Program-made: the position numbers and the translations under genes
The notes under the pieces: model-generated
Told to the model about the DNA's origin: nothing
Databases searched by the model: none
Seen by the model: only the letters and a program-made list of their open reading frames with translations
Origin: Streptomyces sp. sk2.1
GTDB taxonomy: Bacteria; Actinomycetota; Actinomycetes; Streptomycetales; Streptomycetaceae
Reading direction: 5' to 3'
NCBI RefSeq assembly: GCF_008120935.1
Contig: NZ_RDBO01000020.1
Span: forward strand, 1,209,275-1,273,274
DNA: 64,000 nucleotides
In this document: positions 8,633-19,196 of the stretch, one piece after another
Numbering within the stretch: position 1 is the first letter of the stretch
Layout: the number at the start of each line of letters is the position of its first letter

Positions 8633-9415
8633 ATGTCCGAGTCCGGAAGCACCACGCCCGACCCCGTGATAGCCCTGCGGGGCGCCACGGCCACGCTCGG
8701 CGCGCGCCCGGTGCTGCGCGGCATCGATCTGACCGTCCACCGCGGCGAGGTCGTCGCCCTGCTCGGCGCCAACGGCTCGGGCAAGTCGACCGCCGTGCGC
8801 TCCGTCATCGGCCAGGTCCCGCTCACCGGCGGCTCCGTCGAGCTGTTCGGCACCCCGCTGCGCCGCTTCCGCTCCTGGGCGCGCGTGGGCTACGTGCCCC
8901 AGCGCACCACGGCGGCCGGCGGCGTCCCCGCCACGGTCCACGAGGTCGTCTCCTCCGGGCGGCTGTCCCGGGCGCGGCTGGGCCCGCTCCGCAGGGCCGA
9001 CCGGGCCGCCGTCGACCGGGCCATCGAGCTGGTCGGCCTCGCCGACCGGGCCAAGGACTCGGTGGGCGCGCTCTCCGGCGGACAGCACCAGCGGGTGCTG
9101 ATCGCCCGGGCGCTGGCCGCCGAACCGGAGCTGCTGATCATGGACGAGCCGATGGCCGGCGTCGACCTGGCCAGCCAGGAGATCCTAGCCTCGACCCTGC
9201 GCGAACAGGTCGCGGCCGGCACCACGGTCCTGCTCGTCCTGCACGAGCTGGGCCCGCTGGAGCCGCTGATCGACCGCGCGATCGTGCTGCGCGACGGCTG
9301 TGTGATGCACGACGGGCCGCCCCCGAAGGCGCTGGGCCAGCACGCCCTGCCCGGCCACGACCACGTACACCCCCACGCGGCCTCCGAGCCCGTCCGGACG
9401 GGACTGCTGAGCTGA
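8633..9415 (+). CDS. znuC: Zinc ABC transporter ATP-binding protein
   Basis: A 260-residue ABC ATPase that energises zinc import. Walker A is GANGSGKST (near residue 43), the ABC signature is LSGGQHQRV, and Walker B is LLIMDEP followed by the H-loop LHELG. The C-terminus is His-rich (GHDHVHPHAA), a feature often seen in metal transporter ATPases. The start has a GGAGG six bases upstream. It lies 38 bases after znuA and two bases before znuB, so the three form one operon under the Zur boxes. Confidence 0.94.
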   Translation: MSESGSTTPDPVIALRGATATLGARPVLRGIDLTVHRGEVVALLGANGSGKSTAVRSVIGQVPLTGGSVELFGTPLRRFRSWARVGYVPQRTTAAGGVPATVHEVVSSGRLSRARLGPLRRADRAAVDRAIELVGLADRAKDSVGALSGGQHQRVLIARALAAEPELLIMDEPMAGVDLASQEILASTLREQVAAGTTVLLVLHELGPLEPLIDRAIVLRDGCVMHDGPPPKALGQHALPGHDHVHPHAASEPVRTGLLS

Positions 9416-9417
9416 TC

Positions 9418-10326
9418 ATGGAATTCCTCGAACCCCCCTTCATGCAGCGGGCCCTGCTCGCCGCCGTGCTGGTCGGCGTCATCGCCCCCTCCGTCGGCGT
9501 CTACCTCGTCCAGCGCCGCCAGGCCCTGATGGGCGACGGCATCGGGCACATCGCGATGACCGGTGTCGGCCTCGGCTTCCTGCTCTCCACCAGCCCGGTG
9601 TGGATGGCCACGGCCGTCGCCGTCGCGGGCGCCGTCGTGATGGAGCTGATCCGCTGGTACGGGCGCACCCGCGGCGACATCGCGCTGGCCATGCTGTTCT
9701 ACGGCGGCATGGCGGGCGGCGTGCTGCTGATCAACCTCTCCGACACCGGCTCCAACGCCAACCTCACCTCGTACCTCTTCGGCTCCCTGGCCACGGTCTC
9801 CCCCGAGGACATCACCGCGATCTGCCTGCTGGCCGGCTTCGTGCTGCTGGTGACGCTGGGGCTGCGGCGGCAGCTGTTCGCGGTCAGCCAGGACGAGGAG
9901 TTCGCCCGGGTCACCGGGCTGCCGGTGCGCGCGCTGAACCTGCTGGTCGCCGTCACCGCGGCGGTGACCGTCACCGTGGCGATGCGGGTCGTCGGACTGC
10001 TGCTGGTCAGCGCGCTGATGGTGGTGCCGGTCGCGGCCGCCCAGCAGATCTCCCGGTCCTTCAAGGTGACGTTCGTGCTGTCGGTCGTCATCGGTACGGC
10101 GGTGACCCTGGCCGGCACCGTGACCTCGTACTACCAGGACGTCCCGCCCGGCGCGACGATCGTGCTGCTGGCCATCGCGGTCTTCGTCGCCCTGACGGCG
10201 CTCGCGACCCCGCTGGCCAGGAGGCGCGCCCGCCACGACGACGCGGCGGCCCGGGAGTGCACCCTGGAGGTGTCGGCGGCGGAGGTATCGGACGCCCGGC
10301 CCGCCGCGGACGATCTCCGGGTCTGA
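9418..10326 (+). CDS. znuB: Zinc ABC transporter permease
   Basis: A 302-residue integral membrane permease of the ABC-3 family (ZnuB/AdcB). About eight hydrophobic helices are visible, with the family motif around MGDGIGHIAMTGVG (residues 37-50) and a cytoplasmic loop near residue 160 that would contact the ATPase (QDEEFARVTGLPVRALN). Its start follows the znuC stop by two bases, which implies translational coupling. The hydrophilic C-terminal tail is variable. Confidence 0.94.
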   Translation: MEFLEPPFMQRALLAAVLVGVIAPSVGVYLVQRRQALMGDGIGHIAMTGVGLGFLLSTSPVWMATAVAVAGAVVMELIRWYGRTRGDIALAMLFYGGMAGGVLLINLSDTGSNANLTSYLFGSLATVSPEDITAICLLAGFVLLVTLGLRRQLFAVSQDEEFARVTGLPVRALNLLVAVTAAVTVTVAMRVVGLLLVSALMVVPVAAAQQISRSFKVTFVLSVVIGTAVTLAGTVTSYYQDVPPGATIVLLAIAVFVALTALATPLARRRARHDDAAARECTLEVSAAEVSDARPAADDLRV

Positions 10327-10385
10327 GGCCCCGGCGGGCTGGCACAATGGCCCGACACAGGTACGGGCGACACGAGGAGGCTGCT

Positions 10386-10820
10386 GTGGCGACGGCGCCG
10401 ATCAGTGGAACGAACGCGGCCCCGGTACGTGGCCGGTCCACCCGGCAGCGGGCGGCGGTGGCTGCGGCGCTCGACGAGGTGGACGAGTTCCGCAGCGCCC
10501 AGGAGCTGCACGACGTGCTCAAGCACCGCGGCGACTCCGTCGGGCTGACCACCGTCTACCGCACGCTCCAGTCCCTCGCCGACGCGGGCGAGGTGGACGT
10601 GCTGCGCACCACGGACGGCGAGTCCGTGTACCGCCGCTGCTCGACCGGGGACCACCACCACCATCTGGTGTGCCGGATGTGCGGCAAGGCCGTGGAGGTC
10701 GAGGGTCCCGCCGTGGAGCAGTGGGCGGAGACGATCGCCTCCCAGCACGGGTACGTGAACGTCGCGCACACCGTGGAGATCTTCGGTACGTGCGCGGAGT
10801 GCGCGGCCACGAAGGAGTGA
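10386..10820 (+). CDS. zur: Zinc uptake regulator Zur (Fur family)
   Basis: A 144-residue metal-dependent repressor. An N-terminal winged helix (QRAAVAAALDEVDEFRSAQELHDVL...TVYRTLQSLADAGEVD) is followed by the dimerisation/metal domain with the HHHHLVCRMCGKAVEVEG site and a second CAEC near the C-terminus that completes the structural Cys4 zinc site. A GAGGAGG five bases before the GTG fixes the start. It sits 59 bases after znuB and probably represses znuACB through the two boxes at 7581-7617, a role established for Streptomyces Zur. Confidence 0.94.
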   Translation: MATAPISGTNAAPVRGRSTRQRAAVAAALDEVDEFRSAQELHDVLKHRGDSVGLTTVYRTLQSLADAGEVDVLRTTDGESVYRRCSTGDHHHHLVCRMCGKAVEVEGPAVEQWAETIASQHGYVNVAHTVEIFGTCAECAATKE

Positions 10821-10836
10821 CGGCACGGACACGGCC

Positions 10837-10869
10837 GAGGAGCCCGGGGCGGCGTGCCCCGGGCTCCTC
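10837..10869. terminator. Bidirectional terminator between zur and uppS
   Basis: A 14-bp perfect stem (10837-10850 with 10856-10869) and five-base loop between two convergent genes. Confidence 0.9.
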
Positions 10870-10874
10870 CGCGT

Positions 10875-11696
10875 TCACCCCGCGGGCTGCTGCGGCGCCT
10901 CCACCGCGCCGCCGAAGCGGCGGTCGCGCTGGGCGTACTCCAGGCAGGCCCGCCACAGGTCGCGGCGGTCGAAGTCCGGCCAGAGCACGTCCTGGAAGAC
11001 CATCTCGGCGTAGGCGCTCTGCCAGATCAGGTAGTTGGAGGTGCGCTGCTCGCCGCTGGGGCGGACGAAGAGGTCGACATCCGGCATGTCCGGGTAGTAG
11101 ATGTACTTCGCGAAGGTCTTCTCGTTGACCTTGGACGGGTCCAGCTTCCCGGCCGCGACGTCCCGCGCGATGCGCTGCGCGGCGTCGGCGATCTCGGCCC
11201 GGCCGCCGTAGTTGACGCAGAAGTACAGCGTCATCCTGTCGTTGTCCTTGGTCTGCTCCTGGGCGACCTGGAGCTCCTGGACAACGGACTTCCACAGCTT
11301 GGGCATGCGGCCCACCCAGCGGATGCGGATGCCCAGCTCGTCCATCTCGTCGCGGCGGCGGCGGATGACGTCCCGGTTGAAGTTCATCAGGAACTTCACC
11401 TCTTCCGGGGACCGCTTCCAGTTCTCGGTGGAGAACGCGTACAGCGAGAGGTTCTTGACCCCCATCTCGATGCAGCCCTTGAGGACGTCCATGACGACGC
11501 CCTCGCCGACCTTGTGGCCCTCGGTGCGCGGGAGGCCGCGCTCCTTGGCCCAGCGGCCGTTGCCGTCCATCACGACGGCGACGTGCTTGGGCACCAGCTC
11601 GCCGGGGATCTTCGGGGGCGTGGCACCGGACGGGTGCGGCTCCGGGGTCTTGTAGTCGCGCCGGTTACGGCCGCCGAGCATCCCGCGTACTGCCAT
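10875..11696 (-). CDS. uppS: Isoprenyl transferase (undecaprenyl diphosphate synthase)
   Basis: A 273-residue cis-prenyltransferase that makes the polyprenyl diphosphate carrier for peptidoglycan and other wall polymers. The active-site loop [13 protein letters not shown] (near residue 40), the [13 protein letters not shown] segment (near 90) and the C-terminal [15 protein letters not shown] motif (near 215) are all intact. It is 36 bases downstream of recO on the same strand and may be co-transcribed with it. Confidence 0.95.
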   Translation of the reverse strand: MAVRGMLGGRNRRDYKTPEPHPSGATPPKIPGELVPKHVAVVMDGNGRWAKERGLPRTEGHKVGEGVVMDVLKGCIEMGVKNLSLYAFSTENWKRSPEEVKFLMNFNRDVIRRRRDEMDELGIRIRWVGRMPKLWKSVVQELQVAQEQTKDNDRMTLYFCVNYGGRAEIADAAQRIARDVAAGKLDPSKVNEKTFAKYIYYPDMPDVDLFVRPSGEQRTSNYLIWQSAYAEMVFQDVLWPDFDRRDLWRACLEYAQRDRRFGGAVEAPQQPAG

Positions 11697-11732
11697 GAAA
11701 CTGTCTCGCTCCCTGTGCCTGATCTGCCTGTG

Positions 11733-12479
11733 TCACTTCTCTACGTACCGCAGCGAGCGCAGCCCGCGCTCCAGATGCCAGTGCAGATAGGCGGACACCA
11801 GTCCGCTCCCCTCCCTGACATGACGCGGCTCGCACGCGTCCGCCGTGTCCCAGTCGCCGCTGAGCAGGGCGCTCAGCAGGGTGACGGCCTCAGCCGAGGG
11901 TACGACGCTGCCGGGCACCCGGCAGTCGGCGCATATGACGCCGCCCGCCGCGACGGAGAAGAACCGGTTGGGTCCGGGCATTCCGCACCGCGCGCAGTCC
12001 CCGAAGCTGGGGGCGTAGCCGTTGACGGCGAGGGAGCGCAGCAGGAACGCGTCGAGGACCAGGTGCGGCTCGTGCTCGCCGCGGGCCAGGGTGCGCAGTC
12101 CGCCGACGAGCAGCAGGTACTGCTGGACCGCGGGTTCGCCCTCGTGGTCGGTGAACCGCTCGGCGGTCTCCAGCATCGCGGTGCCCGCGGTGTAGCGGGC
12201 GTAGTCGGTGACGATGCCGCCGCCGTACGGGGCGATCGTCTCGCTCTGGGTGCACAGCGGCAGGCCGCGGCCGATCAGTTCGCTGCCGCGGGCGAAGAAC
12301 TGCACGTCGACGTGGGAGAAGGGTTCCAGCCGCGCCCCGAACTTGGACTTCGTGCGCCGCACCCCGCGGGCCACGGCCCGCACCCGGCCGTGGCCGCGGG
12401 TCAGGATCGTGATGATCCGGTCGGCCTCGCCCAGCTTCTGCGTGCGCAGCACCACGCCGTCGTCCCGGAACAAGCTCAT
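11733..12479 (-). CDS. recO: DNA repair protein RecO
   Basis: A 248-residue recombination mediator that helps load RecA in the RecFOR pathway. The N-terminal OB fold is seen (FRDDGVVLRTQKLGEADRIITILTR), as is the helical domain with a zinc-binding CxxC...CxxC cluster (CARCGMPG and CADCR, about residues 165-190). The ATG at 12479 is chosen because RecO proteins begin MSLFRDDGVVLR; the frame upstream has no homology. Confidence 0.93.
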   Translation of the reverse strand: MSLFRDDGVVLRTQKLGEADRIITILTRGHGRVRAVARGVRRTKSKFGARLEPFSHVDVQFFARGSELIGRGLPLCTQSETIAPYGGGIVTDYARYTAGTAMLETAERFTDHEGEPAVQQYLLLVGGLRTLARGEHEPHLVLDAFLLRSLAVNGYAPSFGDCARCGMPGPNRFFSVAAGGVICADCRVPGSVVPSAEAVTLLSALLSGDWDTADACEPRHVREGSGLVSAYLHWHLERGLRSLRYVEK

Positions 12480-12559
12480 GGGTCCATTGTCCGGTACGGA
12501 AACGGTTCCCCGGCCCGTTCCCCGGCCCGTTCTCCGCCCGGCCGGGAGCGGCCGGGGCG

Positions 12560-13264
12560 TCAGGAGGGGGTGCGTGCCGCCTCGGCGAGGAGCCGGGCGG
12601 TGTCCTCGGCGCCGATCCGCAGCGCGCCGCCGATCGTGGTCAGCACCTCGCGCTCGGCCGGTCCGTAGGGGCCGTCGGCGAGCGCGACCCGGGCGGCCTG
12701 CAGCAGGATCGATTCTCGTCCGGTGGCGGCCAGATGCGGGGCGAGGGGGCCCAGCGCCTCGTGCAGTTCGATGACGAGGGCCGCTCCGCACGCCTCGGCC
12801 GTGGGGTCGAGGGCCGGGTCGTGGCCGATGTCGGCGGCGAGGACCTCGACGACGGTGCGCAGCTGCTCCTCGGTGCAGTCGTCGAATCCGGCGCCGCGCA
12901 CGATGGCCGCCGCGGTCTCCAGGACCGTGCGGGAAGTGGCGCCACCGGCGGTGAGGACGCCGAGCACGGCGGTGTGGACGGCTTCCCTGAGCATGGTGGA
13001 GAGCCGGGTGGTGGTGGGGTGGTCGAGGGTGTCGGTGCCGAAGCGGTCCCGGCAGGCGGCGCATTCGACGACGGGGCCCACGGTGCCGCGCCGCAGCACC
13101 GGCACGCCGAGGACCGCGAAGCGGCGCCGGCCGACGACCCGGCGGTAGTTGCGGTCGCCGCCGCAGCCGGGGCAGAAGAACTCGCCGTCGCCCACGGGGT
13201 CCCAGGCCGTGCGGATGCCGCAGATGCGCAGCTTCATGGCACGTCGTCCCAGGGCTGACCGCAC
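12560..13264 (-). CDS. TerB-like protein with N-terminal zinc ribbon
   Basis: A protein of about 234 residues. The N-terminus has two CxxC pairs (FFCPGCGGDRNYR and ECAACRDRFG), probably a zinc ribbon; the rest is a helical region resembling the TerB/DUF533 tellurite-resistance fold, including ILLQAARVALADGPYGPAEREVL. The function is unknown and tellurite resistance itself is not implied. The GTG at 13264 has a GGAGG with an eight-base gap, better than the ATG at 13237 or starts further upstream. It precedes recO by 80 bases. Confidence 0.72.
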   Translation of the reverse strand: MRSALGRRAMKLRICGIRTAWDPVGDGEFFCPGCGGDRNYRRVVGRRRFAVLGVPVLRRGTVGPVVECAACRDRFGTDTLDHPTTTRLSTMLREAVHTAVLGVLTAGGATSRTVLETAAAIVRGAGFDDCTEEQLRTVVEVLAADIGHDPALDPTAEACGAALVIELHEALGPLAPHLAATGRESILLQAARVALADGPYGPAEREVLTTIGGALRIGAEDTARLLAEAARTPS

Positions 13265-13407
13265 GTCGAACACCTCCGTAACTCCCCCGTGGCCCGAAGG
13301 GCACGGGAGGTGCCCCCTCCGGCAACATTGCCGCGTGAACGTGATGTTAACCACAGTCATGATGTGACGTCAGTACCCCGATCGCGACAACCGCCCGGAG
13401 ATGGCCG

Positions 13408-13440
13408 AACCCCGCCCACCGGACAGGGGTGGACGGGGTT
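13408..13440 (-). terminator. leuA terminator hairpin
   Basis: Thirteen-base arms (13408-13420 and 13428-13440) with one mismatch and a seven-base loop, about 40 bases after the leuA stop codon. Confidence 0.65.
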
Positions 13441-13476
13441 CGGACCGGGCGGCTCACCGCCCCCGGAGGGACCGGG

Positions 13477-15516
<2,040 letters not shown>

Positions 15517-15555
15517 TCAGTGACATGCCCGTCACCCGGTGTCACAGTCGACCGT

Positions 15556-16632
15556 ATGCCGACTCAGTCTCAGCACGGGTTCCGCCCCGTCTTCTGCACC
15601 ATCGTTCCGCCCCACCTCCTCGACAAGCTGTCCCAGTCCGACAACCCCGATCTCGCCGGTCCCGCCCGGCGCACCCTGGAGGCCGACGCGGCCCGCCGCA
15701 CCCGGCGCCAGATGGCCACGGTCGTCACCGTGCCCGCCTCCCCCGAGGCCGATGGCGAGGTGTCCGACAAGCCCGACCGCACGCTCTACGACTGCCGCAA
15801 CGGCACCCAGCTGCCCGGCACCAAGGTGCGCGGCGAGGGCGAGGACCCGACGCAGGACGCCAGCGTCAACCGCGCGTACGCGGGCCTCGGCTCCACCTTC
15901 GAACTGCTGCTCAAGGCGTACGGCCGCCGTTCGATCGACGGCAACGGGCTGCCGCTGATCGGTTCCGTGCACTACGACGAGAAGTACAACAACGCCTTCT
16001 TCGACGGCGAGCAGATGGTCTTCGGCGACGGGGACGGCGAGATCTTCGTGGACTTCACCGTCGCCATCGACGTGATCGCCCACGAACTGACCCACGGCCT
16101 GACCCAGTACACCGCCAACCTGAGCTACTACGGCCAGTCCGGCGCGCTCAACGAGTCGATGTCCGACGTCTTCGGTTCCCTGGTCAAGCAGTACACGCTG
16201 GGCCAGAGCGCCGACCAGGCCGACTGGCTGATCGGCGCCGGGCTGCTGGCACCGGACGTCCAGGGCGTCGCCCTGCGCTCGATGAAGGCGCCGGGCACCG
16301 CGTACGACGACGACGTGCTCGGCAAGGACCCGCAGCCGGCGTCGATGGAGGACTACATCCACACCGGCGACGACAACGGCGGGGTGCACCTCAACTCCGG
16401 GATCCCGAACCGCGCGTTCTACCTGCTGGCGACGGCGCTCGGCGGCAACGCGTGGGAACGCGCCGGGCAGCTCTGGTTCGATGTGCTCACAGGTGGTCAA
16501 CTGGCCGTGGACGCCGACTTCGCGGACTTCGCCCGGCTGACGGTCGCCGCGGCCCGCAGCCGCTTCGGGGAGGGCGACGAGACCGAGGCCGTCCTGAAGG
16601 CATGGTCGGAGGTGGGCGTCCCGACCGCGTAG
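15556..16632 (+). CDS. M4-family metalloprotease, protealysin type
   Basis: A 358-residue thermolysin-family zinc protease. The active site is HELTH (residues 176-180) with the third ligand Glu200 in the ALNESMSDVFG segment. There is no signal peptide, and the short N-terminal part carries a PVFCTIVPPHLL stretch like the short propeptide of protealysin, in place of the long propeptide of secreted thermolysins. It probably stays in the cell or leaves by a non-classical route. The ATG at 15556 starts at the conserved propeptide; an earlier start at 15520 lacks support. The emfourin-type gene 47 bases downstream encodes the probable inhibitor. Confidence 0.9.
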   Translation: MPTQSQHGFRPVFCTIVPPHLLDKLSQSDNPDLAGPARRTLEADAARRTRRQMATVVTVPASPEADGEVSDKPDRTLYDCRNGTQLPGTKVRGEGEDPTQDASVNRAYAGLGSTFELLLKAYGRRSIDGNGLPLIGSVHYDEKYNNAFFDGEQMVFGDGDGEIFVDFTVAIDVIAHELTHGLTQYTANLSYYGQSGALNESMSDVFGSLVKQYTLGQSADQADWLIGAGLLAPDVQGVALRSMKAPGTAYDDDVLGKDPQPASMEDYIHTGDDNGGVHLNSGIPNRAFYLLATALGGNAWERAGQLWFDVLTGGQLAVDADFADFARLTVAAARSRFGEGDETEAVLKAWSEVGVPTA

Positions 16633-16679
16633 GGCGATCCGGCCCGCGCGGCCCCGCCCGGCGACAAAGGACACGGCAC

Positions 16680-16946
16680 ATGCGGATTCAGGTGAGCAGG
16701 ACCGGTGGTTTCACCGGTGTCGCGCGGCGACGCGAGGTCGACACCACCGGACTGTCCGACGCTCCGGAGTGGGAGGAGCTGGCCGAGTCGGCCCTCGCCT
16801 CGGGCCACGACGCCCCGCCCGAGGGCGTGCCGGACGGCTTCCGGTACCGGATCACGGTCGGCGACCGTACGGTCCACTGCGCGGACCCGAAGCTGACCGA
16901 CGCGCAGCGGGCGCTGGTCTCACGCGTGCTGAAGGAGGGCGCGTGA
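16680..16946 (+). CDS. Emfourin-type protealysin inhibitor
   Basis: An 88-residue cytoplasmic protein beginning MRIQVSRTGGFTG, the pattern of emfourin (M4in), the proteinaceous inhibitor encoded beside protealysin in Serratia. The order protease then inhibitor on the same strand matches that operon. The start follows an AAAGGA by eight bases. It likely protects the cell by binding the active site of the M4 protease upstream. Assigned from the N-terminal pattern and the context; I see no other recognisable domain. Confidence 0.75.
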   Translation: MRIQVSRTGGFTGVARRREVDTTGLSDAPEWEELAESALASGHDAPPEGVPDGFRYRITVGDRTVHCADPKLTDAQRALVSRVLKEGA

Positions 16947-17013
16947 GACCGGTTCCTTCCGGCCGCGCGGGACCGGTTCCTCCCGGCCGCGCGTGAGGCC
17001 GGTTCCTTCCGGC
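16947..17013. repeat. Three tandem copies of a ~24-bp element after the inhibitor gene
   Basis: Copies at 16947-16970, 16971-16994 and 16997-17013 (last truncated) share the core CCGGTTCCTTCCGGC, with one base change in copy 2. The GCGTGAG that ends the inhibitor gene recurs before copy 3, so the stop-codon region itself appears to have been duplicated. Confidence 0.85.
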
Positions 17014-17017
17014 TGAC

Positions 17018-17059
17018 GTCGTCGGGCCGGGCGGGGAGCTCCCCGCCCGGCCCGACGAC
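17018..17059. terminator. 42-bp perfect palindrome, bidirectional terminator
   Basis: Two exactly complementary 21-base arms with no spacer, centred at 17038/17039, between the convergent inhibitor and era genes. Confidence 0.9.
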
Positions 17060-17083
17060 TCCGCGGATCCGTGGTCCTGCGGC

Positions 17084-18097
17084 TCAGAAGCCGAGCTTGC
17101 GCAGCTGCTTGGGGTCGCGCTGCCAGTCCTTGGCCACCTTCACGTGGAGGTCCAGGAAGACCGGCGTGCCGAGGAGCGCCTCGATGTGCTTGCGCGACTT
17201 GGTGCCGACGTCCTTCAGCCGCTTGCCCTTCGGGCCGATGATGATGCCCTTCTGGCTGGGGCGCTCGATGTAGACATTGGCGTGGATGTCGAGCAGCGGC
17301 TTGTCCGCCGGGCGGTTCTCGCGGGGCAGCATCTCCTCGACGACGACCGCGATGGAGTGCGGCAGCTCGTCCCGTACGCCTTCGAGCGCGGCCTCGCGGA
17401 TGAGCTCCGCGACCATGACCATCTCGGGCTCGTCGGTGAGGTCGCCCTCCGGGTAGAGCGGCGGGCTCTCGGGGAGCAGCGGGGCGATCAGGTCGGCCAG
17501 CAGGGCGACCTGCCCGGCTCCCCTGCCCCCGTCCCTGGCGGTGCCGGCGCCGCCCTCCCGCTCCGCCTTCACCGCGGAGACCGGGATGATCTCGGCCCAC
17601 TCGAAGCCGAGCTCCTCGCCGAGGCGGGAGACGGCGAGCAGCTGCTCGGCGAGCTGCTTGGAGTCGACCAGGTCGGTCTTGGTGATGATGGCGATCTTCG
17701 GCGTCTTCTTGATGGCCGCCAGTTCCTTGGCGATGTACTTGTCGCCGGGGCCGAGCTTCTGGTCGGCCGGCAGGCAGAAGCCGATGACGTCGACCTCGGC
17801 CCAGGTGGTGCGCACGACGTCGTTGAGCCGCTCGCCCAGCAGCGTGCGCGGCTTGTGGAGGCCGGGGGTGTCGACCAGGATCAGCTGGGCGTCCTCGCGG
17901 TGCACGATGCCGCGCACCGTGTGCCGGGTGGTCTGGGGGCGGTTGGAGGTGATCGCCACCTTCTTGCCGACCAGAGCGTTCGTGAGGGTGGACTTGCCCG
18001 CGTTGGGGCGGCCCACGAAGCAGGCGAAACCGGCCCGGTGGGGGGCGCGGTCCGCGCCCTTCTGCGCAGCGGCTTCTGTGTCAGGTCGAACGCTCAT
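17084..18097 (-). CDS. era: GTPase Era
   Basis: An essential GTPase of about 337 residues that binds 16S rRNA during 30S assembly. G1 is GRPNAGKST (near residue 29), G3 is DTPGLHKP, G4 is TKTDLVD, and the C-terminal KH domain has the GIIIGPKGKRLKDVGTKSR loop. A low-complexity Gly/Arg/Ala insertion near residue 185 (EGGAGTARDGGRGAG) is absent from most Era proteins. Starts at 18097 and 18106 are both possible; neither has a strong ribosome site. Confidence 0.95.
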   Translation of the reverse strand: MSVRPDTEAAAQKGADRAPHRAGFACFVGRPNAGKSTLTNALVGKKVAITSNRPQTTRHTVRGIVHREDAQLILVDTPGLHKPRTLLGERLNDVVRTTWAEVDVIGFCLPADQKLGPGDKYIAKELAAIKKTPKIAIITKTDLVDSKQLAEQLLAVSRLGEELGFEWAEIIPVSAVKAEREGGAGTARDGGRGAGQVALLADLIAPLLPESPPLYPEGDLTDEPEMVMVAELIREAALEGVRDELPHSIAVVVEEMLPRENRPADKPLLDIHANVYIERPSQKGIIIGPKGKRLKDVGTKSRKHIEALLGTPVFLDLHVKVAKDWQRDPKQLRKLGF

Positions 18098-18144
18098 GGC
18101 GCCCATTGTCCCCGATCCCGGCGGCCCCGCCGCACCAAGGGAGG

Positions 18145-19113
18145 TCACGGGGCCTGTCGGGCCTCCTCCCGGGCCGTGCGGGCGCGGCGCCGACGGGCCC
18201 GCAGCCACAGCGCCGCTCCCGCGCCGACGACCACCAGCAGGGCACCGGCCACCGCCCAGGGCACGGCCAGGTACCCGGCGGCGGCCGATCCGCGGGTGTC
18301 ACGGGCGCTCGCGGTCAGCCGGACCTCGCCCCACTCCAGCTGCGGCGCGCCGTCCCACCGCTCGGTCAGCCGGACCTCCTGGCGGGGCAGCAGCTCGGAG
18401 GGCACCCTCTTGAGGTCGCGGGCGAGCAGGGTGCGGCCGAAGAGGCCCTCGGCCCGGAGCGCGACCTTCGGGGCGAGGGTGACGTTGCCCCGGTTGCGGA
18501 GCGTGTACGAGATGACGGCCCGGCTCCGGCCGGTGCCCGGCACCAGCGGCTGGGTGTGCTCGATCCGGACGTCCTCCACGGAGAGCGCGGGCATGGTCGG
18601 CCCGTTCACCCGCAGGTGGATCCGGGCGCCGACGGCCTGCCGGATGCCCACGGCGACGGCTCCGCCGCCCGCGGGGTCGACGTGTTCGTCCAGGGCGACG
18701 AGCGCTCCGGGGTGGTCGCCCGGTTCGGCGTCCTCGGGGACGGTGATGGTGACCGGGACGGTGACCGAGTCGTGCGCCCGCACGGTGATCCGGTCGCGGC
18801 CGGTCCGTGCCCAGGCCCCGATCGAACGCTGTCTCTCGTCGCGGTCCCGGACGGCGAAGCCGCCGTCGCGCGCGGTGTTGTAGGCGTCGGCGGCGTACAG
18901 CCGGAAGGTCCGCGGCCGGTCCGTCCGGTTGGTGACGGTCACCTTGTCCGTGAGCGTGGCGCCGGGGTCGGCGGAGAGGAAGAAGTACGGGCGCTGGCCC
19001 GCCCGGGTGGTGGCGGGGTAGACCGACCAGTTGCCGTTGTCCGCGGCGTGGGCGGCGGGGGCGCCGGTCAGCAGGAGGGCGCCGGCCAGGAGGAGTACGG
19101 ACAGCTTGCGCAC
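18145..19113 (-). CDS. Surface protein with DUF916 / WxL-binding-like region and C-terminal anchor
   Basis: A secreted membrane-anchored protein of about 322 residues. An N-terminal signal peptide ends around APAAHA-A, followed by two beta-rich domains (NWSVYPATTRAGQRPYFFL... like the DUF916 peptidoglycan-binding domain) and a C-terminal membrane helix with an Arg-rich tail. Such proteins are encoded beside WxL proteins in Gram-positives, and a WxL-like gene lies just upstream here. The GTG at 19113 fits the signal peptide; a GTG at 19200 would overlap the upstream stop as GTGA but would add 29 non-signal residues. Confidence 0.78.
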   Translation of the reverse strand: MRKLSVLLLAGALLLTGAPAAHAADNGNWSVYPATTRAGQRPYFFLSADPGATLTDKVTVTNRTDRPRTFRLYAADAYNTARDGGFAVRDRDERQRSIGAWARTGRDRITVRAHDSVTVPVTITVPEDAEPGDHPGALVALDEHVDPAGGGAVAVGIRQAVGARIHLRVNGPTMPALSVEDVRIEHTQPLVPGTGRSRAVISYTLRNRGNVTLAPKVALRAEGLFGRTLLARDLKRVPSELLPRQEVRLTERWDGAPQLEWGEVRLTASARDTRGSAAAGYLAVPWAVAGALLVVVGAGAALWLRARRRRARTAREEARQAP

Positions 19114-19196
19114 GGTGCGAAACCCCCGGGTGGTCTCGGGACGGGGCGGTCCGGGCGGGTGCGCGCCCGGTCCGCCGGTTGATCGGGAGCGCTCGG

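Noticed and set aside
11733-13328. A 531-residue frame including RecO
   Set aside because: RecO homology begins at 12479; the upstream part is a shadow of the TerB-like gene.
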